From: an uncultured Bacteroidia bacterium
Lineage (GTDB): Bacteria > Bacteroidota > Bacteroidia > Bacteroidales > UBA932
Assembly (NCBI GenBank): GCA_902779765.1
Contig: CACZCQ010000013.1
Span: 31,829-95,828 of the forward strand
Reading direction: 5' to 3'
Length of the DNA stretch: 64,000 nt
Both the position numbers and the translations under genes were made by a program. Below the pieces are notes generated by a model that worked only from the letters and a program-made list of their open reading frames with translations, did not search any database and was not told the origin of the DNA. How positions within the stretch are numbered: the first letter of the stretch is position 1; the number at the start of each line of letters is the position of its first letter. Below are positions 34,308 to 42,826 of this stretch, one piece after another.

Positions 34308-34423
34308 AGGGTTCGGCAAACGAGAACAATGCCACCCTCGGCACTAGAGGGGGGACCGGAGCGGAACGAAGTGGAGCGAGCGGTGGGGCCGAGCTGAGCG
34401 AGGCGTTCGAGTTGCCGAACCCT
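34308..34423. repeat. Large imperfect inverted repeat with nested arms
   Basis: Outer arms AGGGTTCGGCAA (34308-34319) and TTGCCGAACCCT (34412-34423) are a perfect 12-base inverted repeat. Inside are CTCGGC (34337-34342) with GCCGAG (34389-34394), and a purine-rich centre with repeated GGAGCG and GAAGTGGAGCGAGC words. It is in the gap between the DUF4837 promoter and nrdG, GC-rich against an AT-rich flank. No protein-coding signal is seen. It could be a structured RNA, a bidirectional terminator or a small palindromic insertion. Confidence 0.7.
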
Positions 34424-34457
34424 GTCGCCGGCCATTCGGGCATTTAGGGAACGGATA

Positions 34458-34958
34458 CTATTTAGCGTTCGGGTCGATGCCGCGATGCCAGAAACGGGAA
34501 GTCAGATCGGTAAGACGATAATCCGGCTTGGAGGAAGTATCGTGGGTGACCTTGTAGAGACGCTGGTTGGTCGTAGGAGAATTCAGCGGACCGAAATGCT
34601 CTATATAAGGCCCGATCTTTACGTAGTCGAAAGTCATGTAAAGAGCCCTTTCGACATCCCTGCGACCTGAATACAGCGCCGGGGCCAGCCCTATTGAACG
34701 GACGTGGTCGGCCAGGGCGATCAAGGTCTCGGGATCATTGCCCTCCCCCAGGAAGAGGAAACAGTTCACACCGTAATTCTCAGCGACAAGCCTGTCGATG
34801 ACCTCATTGGTGAGTTCCTCCCCCACATCCTCCTTGAGGAAAGGAGAATGGCACCCAACGCAATTACCTTGGCAGTTGCTGATGTCAACCGCCAAGGTAA
34901 CTCTGTCGGGTATCTCCTCGATGACCACCGAGGTCATCTCGGGTACATATTTGATCAT
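34458..34958 (-). CDS. nrdG: Anaerobic ribonucleotide reductase activating protein
   Basis: 166 residues. Radical SAM cluster motif CQGNCVGC (C-x3-C-x2-C) near residue 29, followed by FLFLGEGNDPETLIALADHVR. Shorter and simpler than other radical SAM enzymes, as usual for NrdG. It installs the glycyl radical on NrdD using SAM. It overlaps nrdD by 4 bp (ATGA), so it is coupled. Confidence 0.95.
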   Translation of the reverse strand: MIKYVPEMTSVVIEEIPDRVTLAVDISNCQGNCVGCHSPFLKEDVGEELTNEVIDRLVAENYGVNCFLFLGEGNDPETLIALADHVRSIGLAPALYSGRRDVERALYMTFDYVKIGPYIEHFGPLNSPTTNQRLYKVTHDTSSKPDYRLTDLTSRFWHRGIDPNAK

Positions 34959-37204
34959 ATCTTCGCCTTCTCGACGTAGACGGGAGATGATGCCTTCACA
35001 GTCTCGCGGGCACCCTCATGGATGTAGAAACGGTGCTCCGCCTCGACCTGGCGCATCTCGCTGAAGGAGGAAACCCTCTTCAGGTAACCGATGACGCGGG
35101 TCAGGTAGTCGAGATTGTGGCTGCCGCACTTGGGGCATACCTCGAGGGTATCCTTGCTGATATATCCGCAATCGTTGCAGACCGTATTGCGGCAGTTGAA
35201 TGTGAAGTAGTTGGTGCCGTAATGGGCGGCTGTCTTCAGAAGCTGCCTGTACTGGTCCTTTGAAAGATGCTCGGCCACATTCATGTGGAGAGCCGAACCA
35301 CCGTCCAGATGCTTGACATAGTCGTTGCCGTGGAGCTTGAACTTGTCGATCATCGAGAGGGTGTCATCCTCCGGATTGTAGAAGTACGAGCTGTACATGT
35401 TGTGCTTGGGAGACACATAGAAGCCGTCTTTCTGGTCCCACTTGTAGTTCTTTCCGGAGAGGTTCTCGCCGGGGACGAACTCGGTGTTGAACATGGCATC
35501 GGGAGTCCTGTCCTTCCTGTTGCACCTGTTGATGGTCTCGAGGATGGTATCCACGAACTCATTGTACTCAGGATTGGGACTGATGGTCAGTCCAAGGAAC
35601 TCGGCGGCATCGGTCAGACCGTTCACACCGACGGTGAGGTACTGGCGCTTCATGTCGATGAAGCCGGCCTGGTAGACGTCGAGCATGCGTGCCTTGAGGA
35701 AATCCTTGATGATCTCGTTGAAGGCGGTCTGGTACTTGTGTACCCTCTCGGTCTCCTCGGTGATGGCTGCGCGTATATACTCATAGAGCTGGTTCTTGTC
35801 GTAGTCAGCCCTTTGGAGAGCCTTGCCGCCGTCGATCATGACTCCTTTCTTCTCAAGGAAGTAACGCCTGGTCGCGAGCTGGATGAGCCTGTTGAGGTTG
35901 ATGGTCATCACGGACTTTGAACCGGTGGAAACCGAGGCCGTACCCATCGAATACTGATGGGTGGTGTGGTTGTGGGATTCGTCTTTCTTGTCGAGGTCGG
36001 TCAGGGAGTTGCGCAGGCGGCAGCAGCTGGCAAGGCTGTCCGGGCTGTCGGAGAGATAGCAGAAGAAGCTGTGCCCCTTCGACCACATCTCGGCAGTGAA
36101 GTCAGCATACTCTAAATCGGCGAAGTCGTCGGCTCCGTCAGTCAGCAGGGCCATGGTCTCGACGGGGAAAGTCAGGATGTAGTGGTTCCTTTCCTCGTTG
36201 AACCAATTCATGAAATGCTTCTGGAGCCAGGAGAGGGTCTCCCACTTGGGAGCGGTGCCGTCCGGGAAGCGGAAGTCACCGAATACACCCCTGAAGTAAG
36301 GCTCGTCGAAATAGCTGATATTCCAGAACACGGTCTGGTAACCACGGTTTCCGGCGGGCATGTTCATGGAATGGACAACCTGCTGGAAGTAGTTGTCGAT
36401 GACCTTTATGAGGGTTCTCTTCTTGATGTTCATCTCCACGACGTCCTCGAGGTGGTCGATGTAGTCGTCACCGTAGTCCTTCCTGATGAAATAGTCGAGG
36501 TACATCAGGAATTCCGGAGTAGCCACGGCGCCCATGAACTGGGAGGAGATAGAGTAGACAAGATTGATGAACTCTCCGCAGAATGACTTCAGGTCGGTAG
36601 GTGCGATTGAGACGCCGCCAAGGTTCCTCAGACCGTCGATGAGGAAGGGATACATCGTGATGGCCACGCAGTAAGGGTAGCCTGGAGTACCGCTTTCGTC
36701 ATGCTTGTAGAGGACGTGGCTCTCGAGGTCCTTGATGTACTGGCTCGCAAGGTTGCGACCGTACAGGGCCTTGATCTTGTCCTTCATGATGTAGCGGTTC
36801 TGCTTGATGTTGTTCTCCTTGTAAAGTTCCTGGCCGAGCGTGACGATGTTCTTGCGGGTCACATTGGCATTGGCGTCAAACTTTGAACCGGTGGCTGCGT
36901 TGGAAGCGGCGATATAGTCCTTGATGAAATCCCTCTTCTTGCGGAGGTCGAGTCCGGCATCGAATTTCTCGATATAGGCGATGGCCACCTTCTTGTTGAT
37001 GGACATGAGGCTTTCTTCCACCTGCCTGCGGATCTCGCGGCTCGTGATCTTGTCGTATATGTAAAGATTCTCCGCTATCGAGACCACCACAGCCTCCGGG
37101 CACTCCTCACCGGCAGTCTTGTAGGCCTCGCGAATACCATTCATCAATTTGACCTTGTCGTACTCTTCGAACGAACCATTGGTCTTGCGTACAGTTACAT
37201 CCAT
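34955..37204 (-). CDS. nrdD: Anaerobic ribonucleoside-triphosphate reductase
   Basis: 749 residues. An N-terminal ATP-cone (about 1-95: VRKTNGSFEEYDKVKLMNGI), the core barrel with the active-site Cys in SLASCCRLRNSLTD, a C-terminal zinc ribbon (CNDCGY and CPKCGS), and the glycyl radical loop RVIGYLKR about 35 residues from the end. It makes dNTPs from NTPs without oxygen, supporting an anaerobic lifestyle. It is preceded by a hairpin leader (37265-37293). Confidence 0.96.
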   Translation of the reverse strand: MDVTVRKTNGSFEEYDKVKLMNGIREAYKTAGEECPEAVVVSIAENLYIYDKITSREIRRQVEESLMSINKKVAIAYIEKFDAGLDLRKKRDFIKDYIAASNAATGSKFDANANVTRKNIVTLGQELYKENNIKQNRYIMKDKIKALYGRNLASQYIKDLESHVLYKHDESGTPGYPYCVAITMYPFLIDGLRNLGGVSIAPTDLKSFCGEFINLVYSISSQFMGAVATPEFLMYLDYFIRKDYGDDYIDHLEDVVEMNIKKRTLIKVIDNYFQQVVHSMNMPAGNRGYQTVFWNISYFDEPYFRGVFGDFRFPDGTAPKWETLSWLQKHFMNWFNEERNHYILTFPVETMALLTDGADDFADLEYADFTAEMWSKGHSFFCYLSDSPDSLASCCRLRNSLTDLDKKDESHNHTTHQYSMGTASVSTGSKSVMTINLNRLIQLATRRYFLEKKGVMIDGGKALQRADYDKNQLYEYIRAAITEETERVHKYQTAFNEIIKDFLKARMLDVYQAGFIDMKRQYLTVGVNGLTDAAEFLGLTISPNPEYNEFVDTILETINRCNRKDRTPDAMFNTEFVPGENLSGKNYKWDQKDGFYVSPKHNMYSSYFYNPEDDTLSMIDKFKLHGNDYVKHLDGGSALHMNVAEHLSKDQYRQLLKTAAHYGTNYFTFNCRNTVCNDCGYISKDTLEVCPKCGSHNLDYLTRVIGYLKRVSSFSEMRQVEAEHRFYIHEGARETVKASSPVYVEKAKI

Positions 37205-37264
37205 GTATATATAGTGTGTTTATTAAGTGTCAGTTACCAGTCTGCGGCACAAGTGGGGGTAAAA

Positions 37265-37293
37265 GGTTCGGACTGTCATCGGCAGTCCGAACC
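37265..37293 (-). promoter_or_regulatory. Perfect hairpin in the nrdD leader
   Basis: GGTTCGGACTG (37265-37275) and CAGTCCGAACC (37283-37293) form an 11-base perfect stem with a 7-base loop. On the minus strand TTTTACCCCC follows the stem. It lies just after the predicted transcription start, so the nrdD mRNA would begin with this hairpin. It may stabilise the message, or attenuate it. Confidence 0.7.
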
Positions 37294-37302
37294 ATCCGTC
37301 AG

Positions 37303-37310
37303 CAAAGATA
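37303..37310 (-). promoter_or_regulatory. -7 box TATCTTTG for nrdD-nrdG
   Basis: TATCTTTG on the minus strand about 100 bases before nrdD. A TTTG lies 22 bases upstream, longer than ideal. A second TAACTTTG at 37345-37352 is an alternative. Confidence 0.55.
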
Positions 37311-37398
37311 GCAGATAAATCGGCCCCTAGTTCAAATTAATTTGCAAAGTTATCAACAGGCTGGTAACGATGTTGTTAATTAGCTGATATTCCGCCTC

Positions 37399-38733
37399 TT
37401 ACAAGAAAATGTATTTCAAGATGAACAAGATTGCCAGAATGATCATGAACGGGCTCACCTTCTTGGCCTTGCCGGTGCAGAGATTGAGCACCACATAGGC
37501 GATCAGGCCGATGAGGATACCATGGGAAATCGAATATGTCATCGGCATGAGTATCATCGTAAGATAGGCGGGGATAGACTCCGAGAAATCCTCGAGAGGA
37601 ATATCCTTGATAGGGCTCAGCATGAACAGACCGACGATCACGAGGGCGGGGCAGACAGCCGAGCCGGGGATAGCGGTGAATATGGGCGCGAAGAACAGCG
37701 CGAGGACGAAGCATCCTGCTGTTGCGGCGGCGGTAAGACCGCTGCGGCCACCCTGAGCGACTCCGGAAGCACTCTCCACATAGGTGGTGACAGTGCTGGT
37801 TCCGAGGGCTGCACCGGCCATGGTGCCGATTGCGTCAGCCAGGAAAGCCTGGTTCAGACGGATGGGCTTGCCCTTCTCGTCGACCATGTCAGCCTTGGTA
37901 GTGACACCGACAAGGGTGCCGATGGTGTCGAACATGTCCACGAACAGGAAGGTGAACACCACGACGAGCATGTCAAGGCTGAGCACCTGGCTGAAATCGA
38001 ACTTGCAGAAGATCGGAGCGATGCTCGGAGGGGCGGACATGAAGCCGGAGAGCTTGGTGATGCCCATGGGGATACCGATGAGGGCGGTCACGATGATACC
38101 GATCAGAAGGGCTCCGGGGATATTCAGGATCACCAGGATGCCGGTTATGATCAGACCGATCACGGAAAGCAGGCCGGGGCCGCTGGTAAGGGTTCCGAGG
38201 TCTACGAGGGTAGCAGGACTGTCGACTACGATTCCACCGCCCTTGAGGCCGATGAGCGCGATGAACAGACCGATACCCGCACCGATGGCTTTTCGCATCG
38301 ACAGCGGCAGGGCGTTCACAATCGCTTCACGCACATTCGTCAAGGTAAGGATCACGAATATGAAACCTTCGATGAGGACAGCGGTGAGGGCGAACTGCCA
38401 GGAATAACCCATTCCGAGGCAGACGGAATAGCAGAAGAATGCGTTAAGTCCCATGCCAGGAGCAAGGGCGAAAGGCAGTTTGGCATAGAGGGCCATCACC
38501 AGGGTGCCGATGATGGCGGCTATGGCCGTGGTAGTAAACAAGGCGTTCTTGTCCATCCCGGTGTCGGCGAGGATGGAGGGGTTGACGGCCAAGATGTAGG
38601 ACATCGCCAGGAAAGTGGTGATACCCGCCATGATCTCAGTGGAGACCTTCATCTTGGAACCGTCGAAACCGAATAGTCTGGTCAGCCAGCTCTTCTTCTC
38701 GGGAGCCTGGGCAGCAGTGTTGGTTTCAGCCAT
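37399..38733 (-). CDS. NCS2-family purine permease (AzgA-like)
   Basis: 444 residues, 12-14 membrane segments. The AzgA/GhxP subgroup of NCS2 is shown by TEIMAGITTFLAMSYILAVNP, LAPGMGLNAFF and the QGGRSGLTA-like GVAQGGRSGLTAAATAG motif. Members import hypoxanthine, guanine or adenine by proton symport across the inner membrane. It is 32 bp downstream of the Tsx-like channel gene, and apt diverges on the other side, so purine base uptake is the likely job. Confidence 0.92.
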   Translation of the reverse strand: MAETNTAAQAPEKKSWLTRLFGFDGSKMKVSTEIMAGITTFLAMSYILAVNPSILADTGMDKNALFTTTAIAAIIGTLVMALYAKLPFALAPGMGLNAFFCYSVCLGMGYSWQFALTAVLIEGFIFVILTLTNVREAIVNALPLSMRKAIGAGIGLFIALIGLKGGGIVVDSPATLVDLGTLTSGPGLLSVIGLIITGILVILNIPGALLIGIIVTALIGIPMGITKLSGFMSAPPSIAPIFCKFDFSQVLSLDMLVVVFTFLFVDMFDTIGTLVGVTTKADMVDEKGKPIRLNQAFLADAIGTMAGAALGTSTVTTYVESASGVAQGGRSGLTAAATAGCFVLALFFAPIFTAIPGSAVCPALVIVGLFMLSPIKDIPLEDFSESIPAYLTMILMPMTYSISHGILIGLIAYVVLNLCTGKAKKVSPFMIILAILFILKYIFL

Positions 38734-38765
38734 GATATTATGTGATTGGAGTGATTATCAAACAA

Positions 38766-39494
38766 TTAGAATGCCCAACGGAGACCTGCGCAAGGATTGA
38801 GCATGAATCCCTTGTTACCTGCGAAGTTGTAGGAAATCTCGAGCTCGCCACCGATATCGAGATGGTTGTCGAAAGCGCTTCCGAGATTCATCCAGAGCTG
38901 AGGCTCGGTCAGGAAGGTCCACTTCGTCTCGCTGAGGTCACTCCAGACGGTATTGTTGCCCCAGAGGTCGGCGAAGCCCTTGAAAGTCAGGCCCTTCACG
39001 CCGAACAGGTTATTGAGGCCCCAAACCGCGGTGAACTTGACGGGGATGTCGGCCTTGCCGAAACCACGGAAGGTCTCGTACATGGCGTAAAGTGAAAGGG
39101 TCTTGGAGAAGTCCTGAGAGTGGAAGAAATACTTCGCACCGAAGCACCAGGTTCCCTGTCCCCAGGTGGTACCGTCATACTCGATATGTCCGCTGAGATC
39201 CTTCAGGTTGCTGTCCTGCCAGAAGTTGATCCCGCGCTCGATCTCGAAGTAGCTGCCGTTGATTGCGCCGCTTGCATTCGGGACCTTGTAATTCTTGTCC
39301 GTGCTGTTGTAATAATGGTCAATGAAGAAGAACGTGTCTCCGAACTTGTCTCCCTTGAACATTTCGAATGTGGTAGTCACATAGTTACGACCCTTTCCGA
39401 AATCGTAAAATGTCTGTACGTTGGTCTGGGCCTTGACTCCTTGAGCCAAAGCTAATGCTGCAATAGCCACAGCAAGGATAGTTTTTCTTGACAT
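38766..39494 (-). CDS. DUF5020 / Tsx-like outer membrane channel
   Basis: 242 residues with a signal peptide (cut near GVKAQ). Alternating aromatic beta-strands (NVQTFYDFGKGRNYVTTTFEM, FFFIDHYYN, TWCFGAKYFFHSQDF) and a C-terminal Phe (LRWAF) mark a small outer membrane barrel of the nucleoside-specific Tsx type (DUF5020). It would let nucleosides or bases through the outer membrane to the NCS2 permease encoded next. Confidence 0.88.
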   Translation of the reverse strand: MSRKTILAVAIAALALAQGVKAQTNVQTFYDFGKGRNYVTTTFEMFKGDKFGDTFFFIDHYYNSTDKNYKVPNASGAINGSYFEIERGINFWQDSNLKDLSGHIEYDGTTWGQGTWCFGAKYFFHSQDFSKTLSLYAMYETFRGFGKADIPVKFTAVWGLNNLFGVKGLTFKGFADLWGNNTVWSDLSETKWTFLTEPQLWMNLGSAFDNHLDIGGELEISYNFAGNKGFMLNPCAGLRWAF

Positions 39495-39565
39495 AGATAT
39501 TGTATTTTGACAGTTGACACAGTAATTCTAGTCACAAATTTAGCCCTATAGTCAGATAAAATCCA

Positions 39566-39573
39566 TATCTTTG
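39566..39573 (+). promoter_or_regulatory. -7 box TATCTTTG for apt
   Basis: TATCTTTG, 33 bases before the apt ATG. The -33 region is only weakly matched. Confidence 0.55.
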
Positions 39574-39606
39574 TTATAACAATAATCCACAAAGTTTTCA
39601 ACAGCC

Positions 39607-40170
39607 ATGTTCGAAGAATACCTGAAATTTTACCAGGACTTTCCCACACCGGGTATCAAGTTCGTTGACATCATTCCTTATCTTCAGGACCGCAAGGTTT
39701 TCGCAGAGGTAACCGCTGAGGTGGGACGCCTCGTGACGGCCCCGACAGTGGCATGTCCGGAAGCCCGCGCCTTCCTTTTCGCATCCCCCCTCCTGCTGGC
39801 GGACTGCGATGTGGACAATATCGTCCTGTTCAGGAAGAGAGGAAAGCTCCCATATAGCGGGGATGACCTCAAGACCATCGAGATAATGAAGGAATACGGT
39901 GCCGACAAACTGATATACCGTAATTCGGACATCGCCGCCGGAAGGGCTGAAGACGGTGTGTTCCACGTCTCGATAGTCGATGACGTGCTGGCGACCGGAG
40001 GTACGGCCGAAGGGATCGCAAAGACACTGACAGCCACCAAGCTGGTCGTCGACGGCAAGGAATACGGCGTGAAGGTCAACGAATTCATATTCATCGTCGA
40101 ACTCGACGGGCTCAACGGCCGCGACCGCCTGGCTGAAATCGCGCCCGTCTATTCCATAGCACACGTTTAA
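39607..40170 (+). CDS. apt: Adenine phosphoribosyltransferase-like protein
   Basis: 187 residues. FPTPGIKFVDIIPYL is the APRT N-terminal base-binding motif, VSIVDDVLATGGTAEGI the PRPP loop, and ELDGLNGRDRLAE the C-terminal motif. EARAFLFASPLLLA replaces the more usual EARGFIFG; this single difference could mean changed base preference. It converts adenine (or another purine base) and PRPP to the nucleotide. It diverges from the Tsx-like/NCS2 pair, and its stop is one base from the GH78 start. Confidence 0.88.
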   Translation: MFEEYLKFYQDFPTPGIKFVDIIPYLQDRKVFAEVTAEVGRLVTAPTVACPEARAFLFASPLLLADCDVDNIVLFRKRGKLPYSGDDLKTIEIMKEYGADKLIYRNSDIAAGRAEDGVFHVSIVDDVLATGGTAEGIAKTLTATKLVVDGKEYGVKVNEFIFIVELDGLNGRDRLAEIAPVYSIAHV

Positions 40171-40171
40171 G

Positions 40172-42820
40172 ATGAGAGTTATCAAAGCAGTTGCCGCCAC
40201 AGCATTGATGGTGCTGATGGCCGGTTGTTCCGACTTCCGTCCGGAAGCGCTCAGATGCGAATACCAGGATGGGCTTGTGCTGGTAGATACCGATTCACCA
40301 AGGCTGAGCTGGATCAATTCGACTGACCAGACAGCCTGTCAGATAATCGTTTCCACGGACAGGAAGATGTCCGGAAAAGGGCTTGTATGGGATTCCGGCA
40401 AGGTCGCTTCCGGAGAATCGCATCTGGTACCCTATGCGGGACCTGCCCTGGAACCCATGACAGAATACTGGTGGTCCGTCAGGATATGGAACGGTAAAGG
40501 GAAGGCTTCAGCCTGGAGCAAACCTGCAAGATGGGTGAAGGGGCCTTCTCCGGACGGCTGGGATGCCGAATGGATCGGAGCGCCCTGGCAGGAAGATGAG
40601 AGAGGCAACTGGTATACCCGGTATCCGATGTTCCGCAAGGAATTCGACGTCGGATCCGGACTCGAAAGTGCAAAGATATTCATAAGCGGCCTGGGTTATT
40701 TCGAGGCACGCCTCAACGGCGAGAAGATCGGTGACGACTTTCTGGCGCCGGGACTTACAGACTACACCCGCAGGCCTTTCCTGGGCGAGAATCCCAGGAT
40801 TCCCCTCGACCCTGACGTCACAGCATACCGTACCTTATACCTGTGTTATGACATCGCCGGGATGCTCAAGGAAGGCGGGAATGCCATAGGCGTCACCCTG
40901 GGGAACGGATTCTTCCACACCCGTCCGACTGCCCAGTCCGCGCAATGCGAGCCTTACGGGGTTCCCCGCCTGATCGCACGCATAGAACTGACTTACAAGG
41001 ACGGTCACAGGGAGCACATCGGAACCGATACTTCCTGGAAGGCGGCAGAATCGCCCGTCACTTTCGGAGACATCTGGGCCGGCGAGGTTTACGACGCCCG
41101 TGAGGAACAGCCCGGATGGGACCGTACCGGATTCGATGACTCAGCCTGGGATGCCGCTGTCGTGCGGACCGCCCCTGACGGCCGGTTGACTGCCAACAAC
41201 GGTCCGACGGACAAGGTGACCGAAGTGTTCAAACCCGTCTCGTTCGAAAAGCAGGATGACGGATCCTATAAGGTAGACTTCGGAAAGGTCATTTCCGGTT
41301 GGGTGCATTTCAGCGGGATTAAAGGCAAACAGGGCGATACTCTGAAAGTCAACTACATAAGCGAGTACCCAAGTCCCAGATGCGAATATGTCTTCGCCTC
41401 TGACGAGCCGGTCTCCTACGCTCCACGTTTCACCTGGTTCGTATTCAGGGAGGCGATTGTCTCCGGAATCGATGACCTTTCGGCCGACCAGCTGACAGCC
41501 GAAGCAGTCAACACGGACGTCCCCGTGAATTCCACCTTCACCAGTTCCAATCCCCTCTTCGGACAGATCCTGGAAATCTTCCAGCGTTCCCAGATGGATA
41601 ACATGCACAGCGCTATCGCTTCAGACTGTCCGCACCGTGAAAGGCTTCCTTACACCGGCGACGGAGAGATCGCCATGGCCGCGGTACTCACCTCATTCGA
41701 TGCCGCAACCTTCTATAATAAATGGATTGGCGATGTCCTCGGAAGCCAGAACCCCAAGACCGGCCACGTACCCAACGGAGCCCCTTGGGAACCGATGTGC
41801 GGAGGCGGTCCCGCCTGGGGTGCGGCGATCTGTGTCATGCCTTGGGAGTTCTACCTCAGGTACGGCGACAGGAATTTGCTAGAGAACAGCTTCGAGGGCA
41901 TGAAGGCCTATACGAAGTTCTTCGGGAACTGGGTGCGGGAGGACGGAACCGTCTATGTCCAGAAAGCGGCCCCCGACGGTGCGGAGACCATGTGGTTCAG
42001 CCTCGGCGACTGGGTCCCGCCTTTCGGGCATCCGGATGCATCCCTAGTTCACACCTTCTACTACTGGCTCTGCGCACACAACACCTGCCTTGCGGCCAAG
42101 GCCCTCGGAAGAGAACAAGAAGCGGAGGAATATGCCAGGCTTTGCGAGTCTGTCAGGGACTCATTCGGCAAAGCCTACTATAATCCTGAAGAAAAAAGCT
42201 ACGGAGACTTCGGAAGCAACGTTTTCGCCCTGTACATGGGAGTACCGGAAGAGCGTCACGCCGACGTCTGCGCCACGCTCAGGAATGAGTTGGAAGTCAA
42301 ATACAAAGGACACGCCAATACCGGTTTCATAGCGACCAGGTTCCTGTTCGAAACACTGTCGATGCACGGAATGGGCGATATCGCCTACACCATCATGAAC
42401 CAACGTGACTACCCCAGCTACGGGTGGTGGATCGAGCAAGGGGCCACGACCACATGGGAAGAATGGAACGGCAACGGATCCAGGAACCATCCCATGTTCG
42501 GAGGCGGACTCACCTGGTATTCAAGAGTGCTGGCCGGGGTTGACACAGACCCGAAGGCTCCCGGATTCAAGCATATAATAATCAGGCCGATACCTACCAA
42601 GGAACTTACTGACGTAAGTTATTCCACCATGACTCCGTACGGCAAGGTAGCTTCCCACGTCAGCCATGACGGAAGCAGCGTGAAGATGGAAGTCGATGTT
42701 CCTTTCGGTTCGACGGCCACGGTGTATGTCCCGAAGAGCGTTGAAGCTGCCGCTGCCGAGCCTCTGTCGGATGAAAGCTACACCATCCACGAAGCCGGTC
42801 CCGGACACCACAGTTTCTGA
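40172..42820 (+). CDS. Alpha-L-rhamnosidase lipoprotein, GH78
   Basis: 882 residues with a lipobox (LMAGCSD). Order of domains: Ig-like N-terminus (SPRLSWINSTDQTACQIIVS), a jelly-roll carbohydrate-binding part with FRKEFDVGSG and SGLGYFEARLNGEKIGDDFL, the GH78 alpha/alpha barrel with SDCPHRERLPYTGDGEIA carrying the acidic residues and YGWWIEQGATTTWEEWNG, and a C-terminal beta domain. It removes terminal rhamnose from pectic or other glycans, probably at the cell surface. Its ATG is one base after apt, an unusual partner, and no SusCD pair is nearby. Confidence 0.93.
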   Translation: MRVIKAVAATALMVLMAGCSDFRPEALRCEYQDGLVLVDTDSPRLSWINSTDQTACQIIVSTDRKMSGKGLVWDSGKVASGESHLVPYAGPALEPMTEYWWSVRIWNGKGKASAWSKPARWVKGPSPDGWDAEWIGAPWQEDERGNWYTRYPMFRKEFDVGSGLESAKIFISGLGYFEARLNGEKIGDDFLAPGLTDYTRRPFLGENPRIPLDPDVTAYRTLYLCYDIAGMLKEGGNAIGVTLGNGFFHTRPTAQSAQCEPYGVPRLIARIELTYKDGHREHIGTDTSWKAAESPVTFGDIWAGEVYDAREEQPGWDRTGFDDSAWDAAVVRTAPDGRLTANNGPTDKVTEVFKPVSFEKQDDGSYKVDFGKVISGWVHFSGIKGKQGDTLKVNYISEYPSPRCEYVFASDEPVSYAPRFTWFVFREAIVSGIDDLSADQLTAEAVNTDVPVNSTFTSSNPLFGQILEIFQRSQMDNMHSAIASDCPHRERLPYTGDGEIAMAAVLTSFDAATFYNKWIGDVLGSQNPKTGHVPNGAPWEPMCGGGPAWGAAICVMPWEFYLRYGDRNLLENSFEGMKAYTKFFGNWVREDGTVYVQKAAPDGAETMWFSLGDWVPPFGHPDASLVHTFYYWLCAHNTCLAAKALGREQEAEEYARLCESVRDSFGKAYYNPEEKSYGDFGSNVFALYMGVPEERHADVCATLRNELEVKYKGHANTGFIATRFLFETLSMHGMGDIAYTIMNQRDYPSYGWWIEQGATTTWEEWNGNGSRNHPMFGGGLTWYSRVLAGVDTDPKAPGFKHIIIRPIPTKELTDVSYSTMTPYGKVASHVSHDGSSVKMEVDVPFGSTATVYVPKSVEAAAAEPLSDESYTIHEAGPGHHSF

Positions 42821-42826
42821 TTGAGA

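Noticed and set aside
37202-37217. NrdR-box-like TGTATATATAGTGT before nrdD
   Set aside because: Only one box is seen where NrdR normally uses a spaced pair, and the AT-rich leader makes a chance match likely.
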